The translations under genes were made by a program, and so were the position numbers. From positions 434,001 through 498,000 of the forward strand of contig NZ_BAAAFQ010000004.1 of NCBI RefSeq assembly GCF_039523615.1: a stretch of 64,000 bases of DNA. Direction: 5' to 3'. This stretch comes from Psychrosphaera haliotis. Its GTDB lineage: Bacteria > Pseudomonadota > Gammaproteobacteria > Enterobacterales > Alteromonadaceae. Within the stretch, counting starts at the first letter, position 1. Each line of letters begins with the position of its first letter. Positions 43,101-52,428 of this stretch are shown here, one piece after another. Under the pieces are notes generated by a model, which did no database searches, was not told the DNA's origin, and saw only the letters and a program-made list of their open reading frames with translations.

Positions 43101-43255
43101 CCTCTTAATGTGACACTAATGCTTATGCGATCAGTTTCAAAGGATGGAAAGACTTCAAATGGTATTTGCGAACTTAAATTAAATAAGCCAGCAAACAAAA
43201 TTGAGAACATTAATAAATTGGCAGCAACGCCATTTCTAGCAAACCATGCAATCAT
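40166..43255 (-). CDS. RND-family efflux permease (AcrB-like, HAE1)
   Basis: 1029 aa inner-membrane proton-driven exporter, the pump of a tripartite system. Twelve helices with two large periplasmic loops. N-terminal MIAWFARNGVAANLLM, GILTTVAAFLPLAFIEG, GFILVLGIVVDDAIVTGENIY (TM4 with the paired Asp residues of proton relay) and LIGVVVNDSLVLVDYIN in the second half. Encoded last in an operon after the adaptor (2-bp gap). Substrate not predictable; this clade is a general multidrug/metabolite exporter. Confidence 0.94.
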   Translation of the reverse strand: MIAWFARNGVAANLLMFSILFAGLFNLSSQIPFEVFPSFETDRISISVTLRGATPEDTEQGIAIRIEEAVQDLEGIEQITSRSTEGSASVTVEVESGYDAREMLADIKSRVDAINTFPSDAEKPVIALAQRKREVIAVALSSIYGEKELHEYAEQIRDDLLKIQGVTQIDLSGVRDYEIAVEISTDKLRQYNLSLAQVSSAISKSSVDVSAGTLKTTGGDILLRSKGQAYRQDEFARIPVKTNADGTIIRLSDIADVLDDFEETPIRTRFNGNQAAFLDVYRIGQQSAIEVADKVKDYIVTKQLSLPYGYELSYWDDDSQIVKNRISTLTTSALQGGFLVLLLLTLFLRPAIAFWVFIGIPVSFMGAFIVMPWFGVTLNVMSLFGFILVLGIVVDDAIVTGENIYTHLRKADSGEDAVIRGTQEVATPVTFGILTTVAAFLPLAFIEGARGALFAQIPVIVIPILLMSLVESKFVLPSHLKNLKLRHEKGEISKLEAFQHRFADGFEHLILRYYQPLLKVAVRNKFATVSMFLSVFLVILALIMSGWTKFIFFPRIPSETVRVNISMPAGTPFEVTNKFVIKMADKARVLQEKYVDEDTDKSVIINILATTGGRGGVSNQGGVRFEIIPPEQRTSTISANDLAREWRKLIGPIPGAESVTFRSEIGRTSSPIDVQLSGTSLNTLKEVADLVKQRLATYPTVFDIADSLSDGKQELQIELTQQGVALGLTRMEVSNQIRNAFFGAQVQRVQRGRDDVRVMVRLPLSERNSVAQLQDILISTPSGGTVPFAHIATINAGQSPSAIYRIDRFRTVNVTGDIDKSNTNMTVLQADLKVYLDELVSQYPGISHSLEGEAKEQRESFSSLGWALVFVFFIIYALLAIPFKSYLQPLIVMSIIPFGMIGAVMGHWIMGMELTIMSLLGMLALIGVVVNDSLVLVDYINKRRAEGFALMDAVLTAGASRFRPVMLTSLTTFIGLMPLLFEKSTQAQFLIPMAVSLGFGILFATFITLLLVPVNYLLVAKVQDWFAKD

Positions 43256-43257
43256 TA

Positions 43258-44517
43258 TTATTCACCTTCACTTCTTGGCTTTTTTCTACCTTGTTTATCG
43301 CGAGGCTTAATCTCACCCGCCGGAGCAGTTTGTGCATCGCCGTTTTCATTAACAATTGCCACTCTTGTTCCAGAGCTAACCTGTCCTAATGACGTGATAA
43401 CTAATAAGTCCCCAGGCTTTAATCCGTTCTCTATGATTGCATCTTCATCATTTTGCCAACGCACGGTAACTTCCGTTCGGCGCAGCATATTGTCAACAAC
43501 TACATAAACATAACTGCCTTGATAAATAGCTTTATTAGGAATAACTATCGTATTTGGAATTGTTTTACCTTGAATATCAGCCGTTACGTACTGGCCAATT
43601 TTAATAGGTACGGAGTGCTGATTCGCACTATGAGCAGCTTTAGCAAATGGCTCATCAATTTGGCCCACGATATAAAGTTGTTGAGAACTTTCATCAATCG
43701 CACCTTCTGTTCTAATCGCTTTGCCTAACCACTTTTGGTCACCCACTAAATCAGACTTAAACAGTATTTCTTTGGCGTTAATTACACTGCTATTGTCGTC
43801 GGAAAACTCTTCTGGCAGGGTCATTAGTGCTAAGTCTTTATTCTTAATTGGCAATCTAATTTCTACATAATCGGTCGCATAAATATCCGCGACTTTAGTA
43901 TTACCAGAAATAACCTGACCAAAATCCACCAGCTTAGTCAAAATACGACCGTCATATGGCGCTGTAATTTTAGTTCGCTCTAATGAAAGCTGAGCTTTTT
44001 GAAGTTGCGCTTCCGCTGATAATACATTTGCTTTAGCAGCCGCTAATTGTGGCTTTCTTAGTACCAAGTCACTTGGCTTTTTATTATTGCCTAGACGTTT
44101 CCAGTCAGTTTCTGCTTGGTCAACTCGCGCTTGCTCTTCTAATAATGCTTGTTGTGCTGATAACAAACCAGCCTTTGCAATATTAACCTCAGCCACGTAA
44201 TCACGGTCATCAACCACCACCAAAACGTCGCCTTGCTTTATAAAACCACCCTCTCTAAATTGATCACTAACAAAGGTAATTTGGCCTCCAACTTGTGACA
44301 CTAAGCCACTTTGTGTTCTAGGCTGAACAGTGCCATAACTTTCAAGAATAATCGGGTAGTCTTGTGGCTGCAACTTTTCAACTTGAACTGACATCTGTGA
44401 GGCTTTTGATGGTCCACGGCGTTGTGCTTCTGGCGGGTTAGACATAATAAATGTGTATAAAATTGCTGTGCCCGCTAGCACCGAAACAGGTAATATTAGT
44501 TTTTTGAAGTTAATCAT
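43258..44517 (-). CDS. RND efflux periplasmic adaptor (membrane fusion protein)
   Basis: 419 aa. N-terminal membrane helix, barrel-sandwich/lipoyl halves (GQITFVSDQFREGGFIKQGDVLVVVDDRDY; ERTKITAPYDGRILTKLVDFGQVI) flanking a coiled-coil hairpin (~100-175), beta-barrel and a C-terminal membrane-proximal domain, then a Lys/Arg-rich tail. It bridges the RND permease and the TolC-like channel. Its start overlaps the end of the upstream outer-membrane gene by 8 bp, showing translational coupling. Confidence 0.93.
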   Translation of the reverse strand: MINFKKLILPVSVLAGTAILYTFIMSNPPEAQRRGPSKASQMSVQVEKLQPQDYPIILESYGTVQPRTQSGLVSQVGGQITFVSDQFREGGFIKQGDVLVVVDDRDYVAEVNIAKAGLLSAQQALLEEQARVDQAETDWKRLGNNKKPSDLVLRKPQLAAAKANVLSAEAQLQKAQLSLERTKITAPYDGRILTKLVDFGQVISGNTKVADIYATDYVEIRLPIKNKDLALMTLPEEFSDDNSSVINAKEILFKSDLVGDQKWLGKAIRTEGAIDESSQQLYIVGQIDEPFAKAAHSANQHSVPIKIGQYVTADIQGKTIPNTIVIPNKAIYQGSYVYVVVDNMLRRTEVTVRWQNDEDAIIENGLKPGDLLVITSLGQVSSGTRVAIVNENGDAQTAPAGEIKPRDKQGRKKPRSEGE

Positions 44518-45970
44518 TGTTGCCGTCGTCCGTAGTCTTTAATGAATTTGAGTTAGAAAAAGAATGCCCAAGTAACTGCTGAAGTTGAACTCTGTTTGTG
44601 GCTCTTTGTTTCTTAATTTGGATTAGAGAAGTTTGTGCATCAAATGAACGGCCTTGTGCATCAAGAACCGTGGTGTAGGTCACAAGACCACTTTGATATT
44701 GTTCAAATGCTAATTGCTCTGCCGCCATCGCGTTTTCCATGGCTTCATAGGTGGTGGCATAACGCTTTACTAAACTCACTTGTAATGACAATGCATTTTC
44801 AATGTCTTCAAATGAGTCATACACGTCTTCAATGTAGCTTTTTTCAGCTTGTTGAAGTCTAAGCTCCGCTGCTTTCTCATTAGCTTTAAGGCGTCCTGCG
44901 TCAAACAAAGGCGCTGTAATTTTACCGACTAAACCCCAAGCAAACGCCGATGTGCTAAACACATCAGATAACTTGCTTGCACTATCAGAAAGAGTTCCTG
45001 TTAATACAAAGTCTGGGAACCTTTCTTTGTGCGCAAATGCTAATGCTGCATCGGTTGCCATTAACTGATACCAACTAGCCTGCAAAGAAGGCTTATTTTT
45101 AATTAACTCAGATGGGATACCTAGCTCAACATCATTAGTAAATACCGGAATATCAGCGTTGATAAGTAAAGAAGCAGAAGGGTATTCACCAATCAGTCTT
45201 TCCAAAACTCGAATTGCAGTTGCTTTATTACTCACTTGAAGCGCCAAACGTGAACGCTCACTGTTGAGCTCATTTCTAGCAAGATAAACATCCAGCGCAC
45301 TATTCAGACCTTGCTGATAGCCTGAGTCTATAATAGATAAGCTTTGCTCAGAGTTTTGTACTCTTTGTTTATAGAGCTCTAATAATTGGTTCGCTTCAAT
45401 AACGTCTAACCAAGACAAAATCACATTAGAGATTAGTGCTTGAGTTGCTTCAGTATAAAAAGCTTGCTCAGCCATATATTGTAGGTTCTCTTGCTTATTT
45501 GTATCAGATAGTTTTTGCCAAACATCCAATTCGTATCTTAATGACAAACCCGCCGTATAGGATGTAGATGGCGAATCAGCAGAGCTAGATTCACCTCTTT
45601 GACCAGAAAACTCTGCATTTAGCGACGGCCAAACGTTAGTACCCGTTGCGATTAATGACTGCTCTTTGATCTTAACGTCAAAAGCTTGTTGTTGAAGCGA
45701 TAAATTATTTAATAATGCTTTTTCAACTAACTCTTTTAATTGCGGATTATTAAGCTCTTCAAAGACACTTTTTGAACGCAACACATCTGGGTTAGAAACA
45801 AGCTGCTGAGTCCACTGCTCTGGAGACTTGCCTGTTATACGTTGCTCTTTTAAGTCATTAGACATTTGATAATTTGAAGAGCAAGCCATCAATGAAAAGC
45901 ATAGTGCCGTAATTGCACTGAGCTGAACATGACGAACCGTTCCTTTGGGTTTAGTTTGGCTACCTTTCAA
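44510..45970 (-). CDS. TolC-family outer-membrane efflux lipoprotein (NodT type)
   Basis: 486 aa. Signal peptide with lipobox LMAC, so lipid-anchored; two OEP repeats of coiled-coil helices (ALLNNLSLQQQAFDVKIKEQSLIATG; LKANEKAAELRLQQAEKSYIEDVYDSFEDIENAL; FEQYQSGLVTYTTVLDAQ). Starts at TTG with AAGG 7 nt before. First gene of the operon; order channel-adaptor-pump. No TetR or MarR regulator is adjacent on either side. Confidence 0.92.
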   Translation of the reverse strand: MKGSQTKPKGTVRHVQLSAITALCFSLMACSSNYQMSNDLKEQRITGKSPEQWTQQLVSNPDVLRSKSVFEELNNPQLKELVEKALLNNLSLQQQAFDVKIKEQSLIATGTNVWPSLNAEFSGQRGESSSADSPSTSYTAGLSLRYELDVWQKLSDTNKQENLQYMAEQAFYTEATQALISNVILSWLDVIEANQLLELYKQRVQNSEQSLSIIDSGYQQGLNSALDVYLARNELNSERSRLALQVSNKATAIRVLERLIGEYPSASLLINADIPVFTNDVELGIPSELIKNKPSLQASWYQLMATDAALAFAHKERFPDFVLTGTLSDSASKLSDVFSTSAFAWGLVGKITAPLFDAGRLKANEKAAELRLQQAEKSYIEDVYDSFEDIENALSLQVSLVKRYATTYEAMENAMAAEQLAFEQYQSGLVTYTTVLDAQGRSFDAQTSLIQIKKQRATNRVQLQQLLGHSFSNSNSLKTTDDGNND

Positions 45971-46028
45971 CGTCTTACCTTTGTAATAAATTAAGTTAAT
46001 ACTAAATATTAAAGCTTATATACGAGAT

Positions 46029-46064
46029 AACGTTAATTAGAATCAATCTAATTTACGTTAATTG
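46029..46064. promoter_or_regulatory. Candidate operator upstream of the RND operon
   Basis: Inverted repeat ATTAGA-N5-TCTAAT (46036-46052) flanked by two direct copies of ACGTTAATT (46030-46038 and 46056-46064). It lies 60-95 bp before the TolC-like gene, in the divergent region shared with the solute-binding protein gene. The binding protein is unknown. Confidence 0.4.
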
Positions 46065-46231
46065 ACATTCTTTTCGATTAACCCCCAATTAAATTCGCTG
46101 AACGGCATTAATAGTTCTGGCTTTACTACTAATAAAGTAACTTAAAGCATGACTAAAAAATTGCACCTAAAAAACTATGAGCTAAGCTTAAAAATACCTT
46201 TATAAATTCAGCAAAATCATGGATTAACTAT

Positions 46232-47503
46232 ATGCCCCACGTCAATAAGCCAAAAAGAAGTACATTGAAGTTATTGACAAAAGCCGCGGCATCTAGCTTG
46301 TTGATCACTAAGGTGCCCTATGTTTTCTCAAGAACAACAACGACTGTAAGAGTGCTCGGTACGCACGTCACGCTGCAAGAAGTATTACGGAAACAGGCGA
46401 TGGAAGACTTAGGCATTAATTTGGTATTTGAACCAAAAGGCAGTGCCTCTGTCTTACAAAAAGCATCAATGTCTCCAACCTCCTTTGACCTCTACGAGCA
46501 ATGGTCAAATAGTATACGGGTACTTTGGGCATCTGGTTCTATACAGCCTATTGATAAAAAAAGAATTCTTCATTTTGATGAGATAAATGATTTGTGTAAA
46601 ACCGGTAAGGTTCATCCATCGTCAAACATAGGCGCTGGCGATGCACCTTTTAAAATACTCCACGTCCAAAAAAATGGTGAGCTGGGAACAAATCACACAA
46701 ACGATATAAGCTTTTTACCATACGTTCATAACGTAGATTCATTTGGTTACAACACTGACCATATTGAACTTGGCAGGCCCTATGAAACAGAAAGCTGGGG
46801 CTGGCTATTAGACAATAAAAACAAAGGTAAAGTAGGTATCGTTAATGCACCCTCAATCGGCGTTTTTGACTTAGCCTTAGCAGCACAGGGCCAGGGCTTG
46901 ATGAGCTTTAATGATATCGGCGCTATTACAAACGCCGAATTAGATCAGCTTTTTGATATTTTATTCGAATTAAAACGACAAAATCATTTTAACGGTTTTT
47001 GGACTTCTGTGCCTGAGTCTGTGAATTTTATGAAGTCAGGTCGAGTCAATATTCAAAGCATGTTCTCCCCTGCGGTTTCTCAACTAAATGGCCAAGGTAT
47101 CCCTGTTAGATATGCAGCCCCCAAAGAAGGTTATAGAGGCTGGCATGGGGTAATGTGTTTGTCTTCAGCAACAACTGGACGCGTTAAAGATGCAGCTTAC
47201 GACTACATGAACTGGTGGTTGTCAGGTTGGCCTGGCGCCTTTATTGCTCGACAAGGCTACTATATTAGTAATCCACAACGATCAGCAAAATACCTAAATC
47301 AAAATGAATGGGATTATTGGTATCAAGGTAAAGCAGCGACAACTAACTTATTAGGGACTGATGGAAATATAGCCGTAAAAAAAGGCCAACAACGTTCTGG
47401 TGGAAGCTACGAAAAAAGGTTTAGCAACGTTGCGGTTTGGAACTCTGTAATGGATTCCTACGATTACAGCCTACAAAAGTGGTATGAATTTATTAATTCT
47501 TAA
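46232..47503 (+). CDS. Periplasmic solute-binding protein (PotD-like), partner of the adjacent hybrid kinase
   Basis: 423 aa. The N-terminus (KPKRSTLKLLTKAAAS) looks like a Tat-type signal with a Lys-Arg pair. The body resembles ABC-type polyamine/iron substrate-binding proteins: VRVLGTHVTLQE, SFGYNTDHI, GKVGIVNAPSIGVFDLALAAQ and GWHGVMCLS...AAYDYMNWWLSGWPGAFIARQGYYISN. There are no ABC permease or ATPase genes; instead a sensor kinase starts 11 bp downstream. That arrangement suggests it presents a ligand to the kinase. Ligand unknown. Confidence 0.8.
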   Translation: MPHVNKPKRSTLKLLTKAAASSLLITKVPYVFSRTTTTVRVLGTHVTLQEVLRKQAMEDLGINLVFEPKGSASVLQKASMSPTSFDLYEQWSNSIRVLWASGSIQPIDKKRILHFDEINDLCKTGKVHPSSNIGAGDAPFKILHVQKNGELGTNHTNDISFLPYVHNVDSFGYNTDHIELGRPYETESWGWLLDNKNKGKVGIVNAPSIGVFDLALAAQGQGLMSFNDIGAITNAELDQLFDILFELKRQNHFNGFWTSVPESVNFMKSGRVNIQSMFSPAVSQLNGQGIPVRYAAPKEGYRGWHGVMCLSSATTGRVKDAAYDYMNWWLSGWPGAFIARQGYYISNPQRSAKYLNQNEWDYWYQGKAATTNLLGTDGNIAVKKGQQRSGGSYEKRFSNVAVWNSVMDSYDYSLQKWYEFINS

Positions 47504-47514
47504 GCGAGTCATTA

Positions 47515-50178
47515 ATGTTTAAATCTTTAAAAGCACAGTTGTTACTCGTTTTATTCTCTTTAGTTTCACTACTCGTTATTGAAATTGTTATTTCAAAATC
47601 GACTTTTACGGTATTTGAAAATCAACAACGGTTAGCACAAAGCACCATACAAAAAGTACAGATTGTAGCAAGGCTAGAAAAGGAGCTTATTGATTTACAA
47701 CGAAACGTATTGATATATAAAGAAACTGGCAGCAAGTCTGTTTTAGACAGAACCTACTCATTAGTCACTTCTATCGACGAGAATATCAATCAATTTGCCG
47801 ATATCGGTTTTTCTGACCAAAACCAAGCAAACGTCGATAATTTCATTATCGCGCTCAAAGAGCACCTAAATGAATACAAAACAAATTTCCAAGAGGTGGA
47901 AAAATCTTATGCAAAACGCTCTGCGCTTTTTGAGAACGGGATCAATAATGAGCTTGATACACTAGGTGCGTTAGTTTTAACTTATGATAAAAAGAGTTAT
48001 AGCCTAGAGCTTCAAACTGACTTATTACAGGTAAAACTATCAGCTATAAAATACATAAACTCACCAAACTTTAATCTGATCAAGCTATTCAAAAACCACA
48101 TCACTCAACTTGAAACAGACGTTAGAAATGGCCAATTAACGTCAACACAAAAAGCGCAGTTCATTGACAGCTTGAGTGCTATAAAAAAGAGCTTCAATCA
48201 GTTAACTCAAATAACTCGAGGTTATACTTACCTGGTTAACGTCGTTATGTCGGGTGCTGCTAATGAGTTTCTGTATATCACAAAAGAGTTGAGTAACTTA
48301 GTAAGCGAAGAAGTAGCAAGTAATAAAAATAGCGTAGAGCAAGAAACCGCCGCATTCTCAAACTTTATTAACTTCTTTTTGATTTTAACCATACTAATAT
48401 CATTAGCTAGTGCAGCGTTTTTTATAAGAAATGTAGTTAACCCAATACAAAGTATTACCACGGTATTTAGAAAACTTGCATTTGGTGAAGCAGTCTTGTC
48501 GATTCCAGAGCTTGATAAAAAAGACGAAATTGGCGAATTAGCAAAGGCGGCTAAAGTATTCAGTGAGAAAAATCGACAAACCATTCGTCTTTTAGAGCAG
48601 TCAGAGGTTCAAAACAAGCAACAAATAGAAATGAACAAAGCCCTGCTACTGGAAAAGCAAAAGGCCGAACAGGCGACAAACGCAAAAAGTATGTTCTTGG
48701 CTAACATGAGCCATGAGATTAGAACGCCTATGAACGGAATTATTGGCTTTGTAGACCTTCTAAAGTTGACGCCGTTGAATAACACACAAGAAACTTATAT
48801 CGAACGAATTAGCTATTCCAGCGACATTATGATGAGCGTTATCAACGATATTTTAGACTTTTCAAAAATAGAGGCTGGTAAAATATCCATTGAAGAGATT
48901 GAGTTTTCCCCTTCAAACGTAATCGATTCACTCATTCAATCATTATCACCTAAGGCCGCAGAAAAGGGTCTAGCCATCCGTTCATTTATCGATTTATCCA
49001 TGCCCTCTCGACTAAAAGGGGATCCTACAAGAATTGGTCAAATCATATTAAACATCTGTAATAACGCGATTAAATTTACAGAAAAAGGCAGTGTCGATAT
49101 TTACGTTGAGTATTTAAAGGGTGAGTCAAAACCACTACAAATCAGAGTTATTGATACTGGTGTAGGCATGCCACCGGAGGCCTGTTTACATATTTTTGAT
49201 TCATTTACTCAAGCTGATGGCTCAACCAGTAGAAGGTTTGGCGGAACGGGATTAGGACTTTCTATTGTTAAAAACCTTGTAGAGCTTATGAACGGAGAAG
49301 TACATTGCGAGTCAGTTCAAAATAAAGGCAGTACATTTAATGTTACCTTGCCATTAGAAAGTACAAACAATACCTCTGAAGTCGTCTTTAATGGCCTAGC
49401 ACTGGGTTATATTTCGAATACCGAGTCTTTGTTACTACCAATTAAATATTGGCAACAAGCTGGCATAACTTTAGATTTATCAACTTCATACGACAGTCAT
49501 ACAAAAGCAGTTGGGGATATTAGTGACGTTGACACCAATCCCGTAATTTTCGAAATAACCTCATCGACCAATTTAGAGGAGATTAAAAAGCAGCTTAAGC
49601 CACTCATTACTGAGCTTGCGCCTTTTGGTTTTATCGGCAACTGTGATTGTGTAGATTTGGTCAATTCGATGGCAAAAGAGTTTAGTGCACCAAAGCTGAC
49701 CCACCCTATTACTCCTGTATCATTTAAACAATTCATCTTGTCATTAACTGCTAAAAGAACGATCAAAGAGCAAACAGCCCCAATCAAAAGTGATTCAAAA
49801 GACTTATATCAAGGCCACGTGTTGCTTGTTGAAGATAACAAAGTTAATCAAATGGTTGCTGGCAATATGCTCACACATCATGGATTTACCTTTGATCTTG
49901 CTGAGAATGGCTTAGAGTCATTAACCGCGGCAGATAAGAATCACTACGATTTTGTACTCATGGACATGCAAATGCCTATTATGGATGGCTATCAAGCCGT
50001 CAAAGAACTACGAGCAAAAGGCTACAATAACTTATTTATTTGCGGTTTATCAGCAAATGCCATGAAAGAGGACTTTGATCGTGCTTATGAGGCCGGTGTA
50101 GATTTTTATTTAACTAAGCCTCTCACTGTCGACAAATTTTCTGATTTTTTGACTGAACACTATACAAATAAGAGTTAA
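47515..50178 (+). CDS. Hybrid sensor histidine kinase/response regulator
   Basis: 887 aa, inner membrane. TM1 (~7-25), a long helical periplasmic domain (~30-275), TM2 (~283-303), HAMP (~305-357), a coiled coil, HisKA with phospho-acceptor His400 (ANMSHEIRTPMNGIIGF), HATPase with N box CNNAIKFTEKG and G boxes DTGVGMP and GGTGLGLSIVKNLV, a degenerate middle segment, then a receiver domain with Asp817 (FVLMDMQMPIMDG) and Lys in YLTKPL. No HPt domain, so phosphotransfer must go to a separate HPt or response regulator not present here. Co-transcribed with the solute-binding protein, by analogy with LuxPQ or TorTS. Confidence 0.9.
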   Translation: MFKSLKAQLLLVLFSLVSLLVIEIVISKSTFTVFENQQRLAQSTIQKVQIVARLEKELIDLQRNVLIYKETGSKSVLDRTYSLVTSIDENINQFADIGFSDQNQANVDNFIIALKEHLNEYKTNFQEVEKSYAKRSALFENGINNELDTLGALVLTYDKKSYSLELQTDLLQVKLSAIKYINSPNFNLIKLFKNHITQLETDVRNGQLTSTQKAQFIDSLSAIKKSFNQLTQITRGYTYLVNVVMSGAANEFLYITKELSNLVSEEVASNKNSVEQETAAFSNFINFFLILTILISLASAAFFIRNVVNPIQSITTVFRKLAFGEAVLSIPELDKKDEIGELAKAAKVFSEKNRQTIRLLEQSEVQNKQQIEMNKALLLEKQKAEQATNAKSMFLANMSHEIRTPMNGIIGFVDLLKLTPLNNTQETYIERISYSSDIMMSVINDILDFSKIEAGKISIEEIEFSPSNVIDSLIQSLSPKAAEKGLAIRSFIDLSMPSRLKGDPTRIGQIILNICNNAIKFTEKGSVDIYVEYLKGESKPLQIRVIDTGVGMPPEACLHIFDSFTQADGSTSRRFGGTGLGLSIVKNLVELMNGEVHCESVQNKGSTFNVTLPLESTNNTSEVVFNGLALGYISNTESLLLPIKYWQQAGITLDLSTSYDSHTKAVGDISDVDTNPVIFEITSSTNLEEIKKQLKPLITELAPFGFIGNCDCVDLVNSMAKEFSAPKLTHPITPVSFKQFILSLTAKRTIKEQTAPIKSDSKDLYQGHVLLVEDNKVNQMVAGNMLTHHGFTFDLAENGLESLTAADKNHYDFVLMDMQMPIMDGYQAVKELRAKGYNNLFICGLSANAMKEDFDRAYEAGVDFYLTKPLTVDKFSDFLTEHYTNKS

Positions 50179-50292
50179 GTTTAATGCGTTTTTACTTTTA
50201 TCCTGTAATATCCGGTCAAAATCAACTTACTAACTTAGCATTATTTCTGCTTTAAGTTGGTCATCATCACTTTATATTAAGGCTTTAAAATA

Positions 50293-51336
50293 ATGGATAT
50301 TCTCTTATGGATTGGTATTGTCTTTTGTATCTCTCAATCAGCCATTTTCTCAGGGTTAAACCTCGCGTTTTTTTCCTTAAGTCGACTTCAATTAGAGGTT
50401 GAGTCTTCAAAAGGTAACAAATCCGCTCAAAAAATATTGAAGCTAAGAGGCGACTCTAACTTCCTTTTGACAACCATTTTGTGGGGCAATGTTGGGATCA
50501 ATGTATTACTAACCTTGTTGTCGGACTCCGCACTCGCTGGTATCAGTTCATTTTTATTTTCTACTATTGCCATTACTATTATTGGTGAGATTATTCCGCA
50601 AGCATACTTCTCTAGAAACGCACTAAAAATGGGGAGTATGCTGTCACCAGTTATCCGCTTTTACCAAATACTATTTTATCCCGTTGCAAAGCCTACGGCC
50701 ATTATCCTTGACGTTTGGTTGGGTAAAGAGGGAATTACCTACCTCGCTGAGAGCGAGCTTAGCAGTATCATTCGCAAGCACGTTGAAGCTGAAGACACAG
50801 AAATAAACCATGTTGAAGGGATTGGAGCGTTAAATTTTTTCAAACTCGACAAAATTGTGGTCGCCGATGAAGGTGAATTAATAGACCCAGATTCCATTTT
50901 AGCTCTTAAAACTAAAATGGATTTACCAATTATACCGGACATAAAACCGAGTGCTGATGATCCGTTTTTAAAAAGCTTGCATAAATCAGGACACCGTTGG
51001 GTTGTTCTTACCAACTTGGATAATCAACCTCTACTTGTAATCGACGCTGATGGTTTATTGCGAGCAGCCCTATTTGAACATGAGCAGTTTGACCCTTATT
51101 TATATTGTCACAGACCAGTGATAATTACCGATGAAAAAACTAGTCTCAGTGAAGCCGTCATTAAAATGAAAATGAGCGAATCAGTAGATAAGTCTTTTGA
51201 TGGAGTTATTGAACGTGACGTTTTGCTCATTTGGTCTGACACTAAACGAATCATTACTGGTGCTGACATTTATGGCCGATTGTTAAAAGGTATGCAACCA
51301 CCAGAATTGCAAACTACCAGTACTTCTGGGAGTTAG
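50293..51336 (+). CDS. DUF21 (CNNM-type) transmembrane protein
   Basis: 347 aa. The N-terminal DUF21/CNNM membrane domain (~1-175) has three to four helices and SGLNLAFFSLSRLQLEVESSKGNKSAQKILKLRGDSNFLLTTILWGNVGINV and IGEIIPQAYFSRNALK. In place of the usual CBS pair (CorC/CNNM) the remaining ~170 residues are only weakly CBS-like. CNNM proteins export or sense Mg2+. Located 114 bp after the hybrid kinase, possibly its own unit. Confidence 0.82.
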   Translation: MDILLWIGIVFCISQSAIFSGLNLAFFSLSRLQLEVESSKGNKSAQKILKLRGDSNFLLTTILWGNVGINVLLTLLSDSALAGISSFLFSTIAITIIGEIIPQAYFSRNALKMGSMLSPVIRFYQILFYPVAKPTAIILDVWLGKEGITYLAESELSSIIRKHVEAEDTEINHVEGIGALNFFKLDKIVVADEGELIDPDSILALKTKMDLPIIPDIKPSADDPFLKSLHKSGHRWVVLTNLDNQPLLVIDADGLLRAALFEHEQFDPYLYCHRPVIITDEKTSLSEAVIKMKMSESVDKSFDGVIERDVLLIWSDTKRIITGADIYGRLLKGMQPPELQTTSTSGS

Positions 51337-51364
51337 TGACCTTTTTATAGCCATCAACGCTCTG

Positions 51365-52426
51365 TTATTCGTTTTTGGCTTTTTCTTTATCGATAACTTC
51401 ACTTGCGAATTCTCGATCTTCTTTTGTTGAGTCTAAGCCGTCCTGATTAGATTTAGACTCCGGTGATAACTGCAATTCAGTAAATAGAGAAAAGTGATCT
51501 GAACCAATATTAGGTAATCGTTTTATGTTGCTTACAGTAAAATGTTCACTGTGAAACATATGATCTAACGGCCATCTCATAAACCAATAACTAGCATGAA
51601 AAGTATTGAACATCCCCCTTCCAACTCTTGGGTCTAACAAACCACTAATTTTTCTAAATAGCCGCGTTGTTTTAGACCAAGCTACATCGTTTAAATCACC
51701 AGTTACGATTGTTGGGGAGTTGTCCTTGGCTATTTCTCGCGCCACTATAACTAGCTCTGCATCTCGCTCAGTAGATTCTTCATTTTCAGTGGGGCTTGGC
51801 GGAGCTGGGTGTAAAAAATAAGCTTTAACTATTCGGCCACTTTTTAACTTTATGTTAGCTTTTACTGATGGCACGCCTTCTTGTACTAGATAGTTAAGTT
51901 TGCCCTCTAAGATCTCCAATTTTGAATACACGTGCATTCCATAAAGGTTATCTAGCGGGCACTTAACAGTGAAAGGCAGTTCATCCTCTAAACAATCTAA
52001 TTGATCCTGCCACCATTGGTCAGACTCTAACGTAACTAATATATCAGGTTGATACTCTCTGACTAAATCAATGAGTTTTTGTGACTCTCTGTTCGTTGTC
52101 AGAACATTAGCTGTAATCACTTTTATCGTATCAGCCGCCTCTCTGCTATTGGATGAGTGCACTTCCTTTTTCCAAAACGGGCTAAAGGGCAAAACCCACC
52201 ATAATTGCCATACGATACACGCAAACAAAACAAGCAATCTTACTATTGATTCAGGTTTGTTCGGCCCTAACAGCAATAAATGACCAATAAAAACACAGCT
52301 AAAAATAAGAGTAAGTTGTAACCTGGGAAAGTCCATACTTCTTACTGTCCAATGAGACCAATTAAAAATAGGTAAAATACTCAACAAAAGAACCACAATT
52401 GTTAAAATAGTAAAGGTTAATTCCAT
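51365..52426 (-). CDS. Membrane-anchored endonuclease/exonuclease/phosphatase (EEP) family protein
   Basis: 353 aa. Three N-terminal membrane helices (to ~90), then an EEP domain facing out: VITANVLTTNRE (metal Asn), QPDILVTLE (metal Glu), the His in YFLHPAPPS, IVTGDLNDVAWS (Asp/Asn pair) and NIGSDHFSLF (general-base His). Such proteins act on phosphodiesters, including nucleic acids or phospholipids. Follows the DUF2254 gene by 2 bp and is probably translated in one operon with it. Confidence 0.85.
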   Translation of the reverse strand: MELTFTILTIVVLLLSILPIFNWSHWTVRSMDFPRLQLTLIFSCVFIGHLLLLGPNKPESIVRLLVLFACIVWQLWWVLPFSPFWKKEVHSSNSREAADTIKVITANVLTTNRESQKLIDLVREYQPDILVTLESDQWWQDQLDCLEDELPFTVKCPLDNLYGMHVYSKLEILEGKLNYLVQEGVPSVKANIKLKSGRIVKAYFLHPAPPSPTENEESTERDAELVIVAREIAKDNSPTIVTGDLNDVAWSKTTRLFRKISGLLDPRVGRGMFNTFHASYWFMRWPLDHMFHSEHFTVSNIKRLPNIGSDHFSLFTELQLSPESKSNQDGLDSTKEDREFASEVIDKEKAKNE

Positions 52427-52428
52427 TG

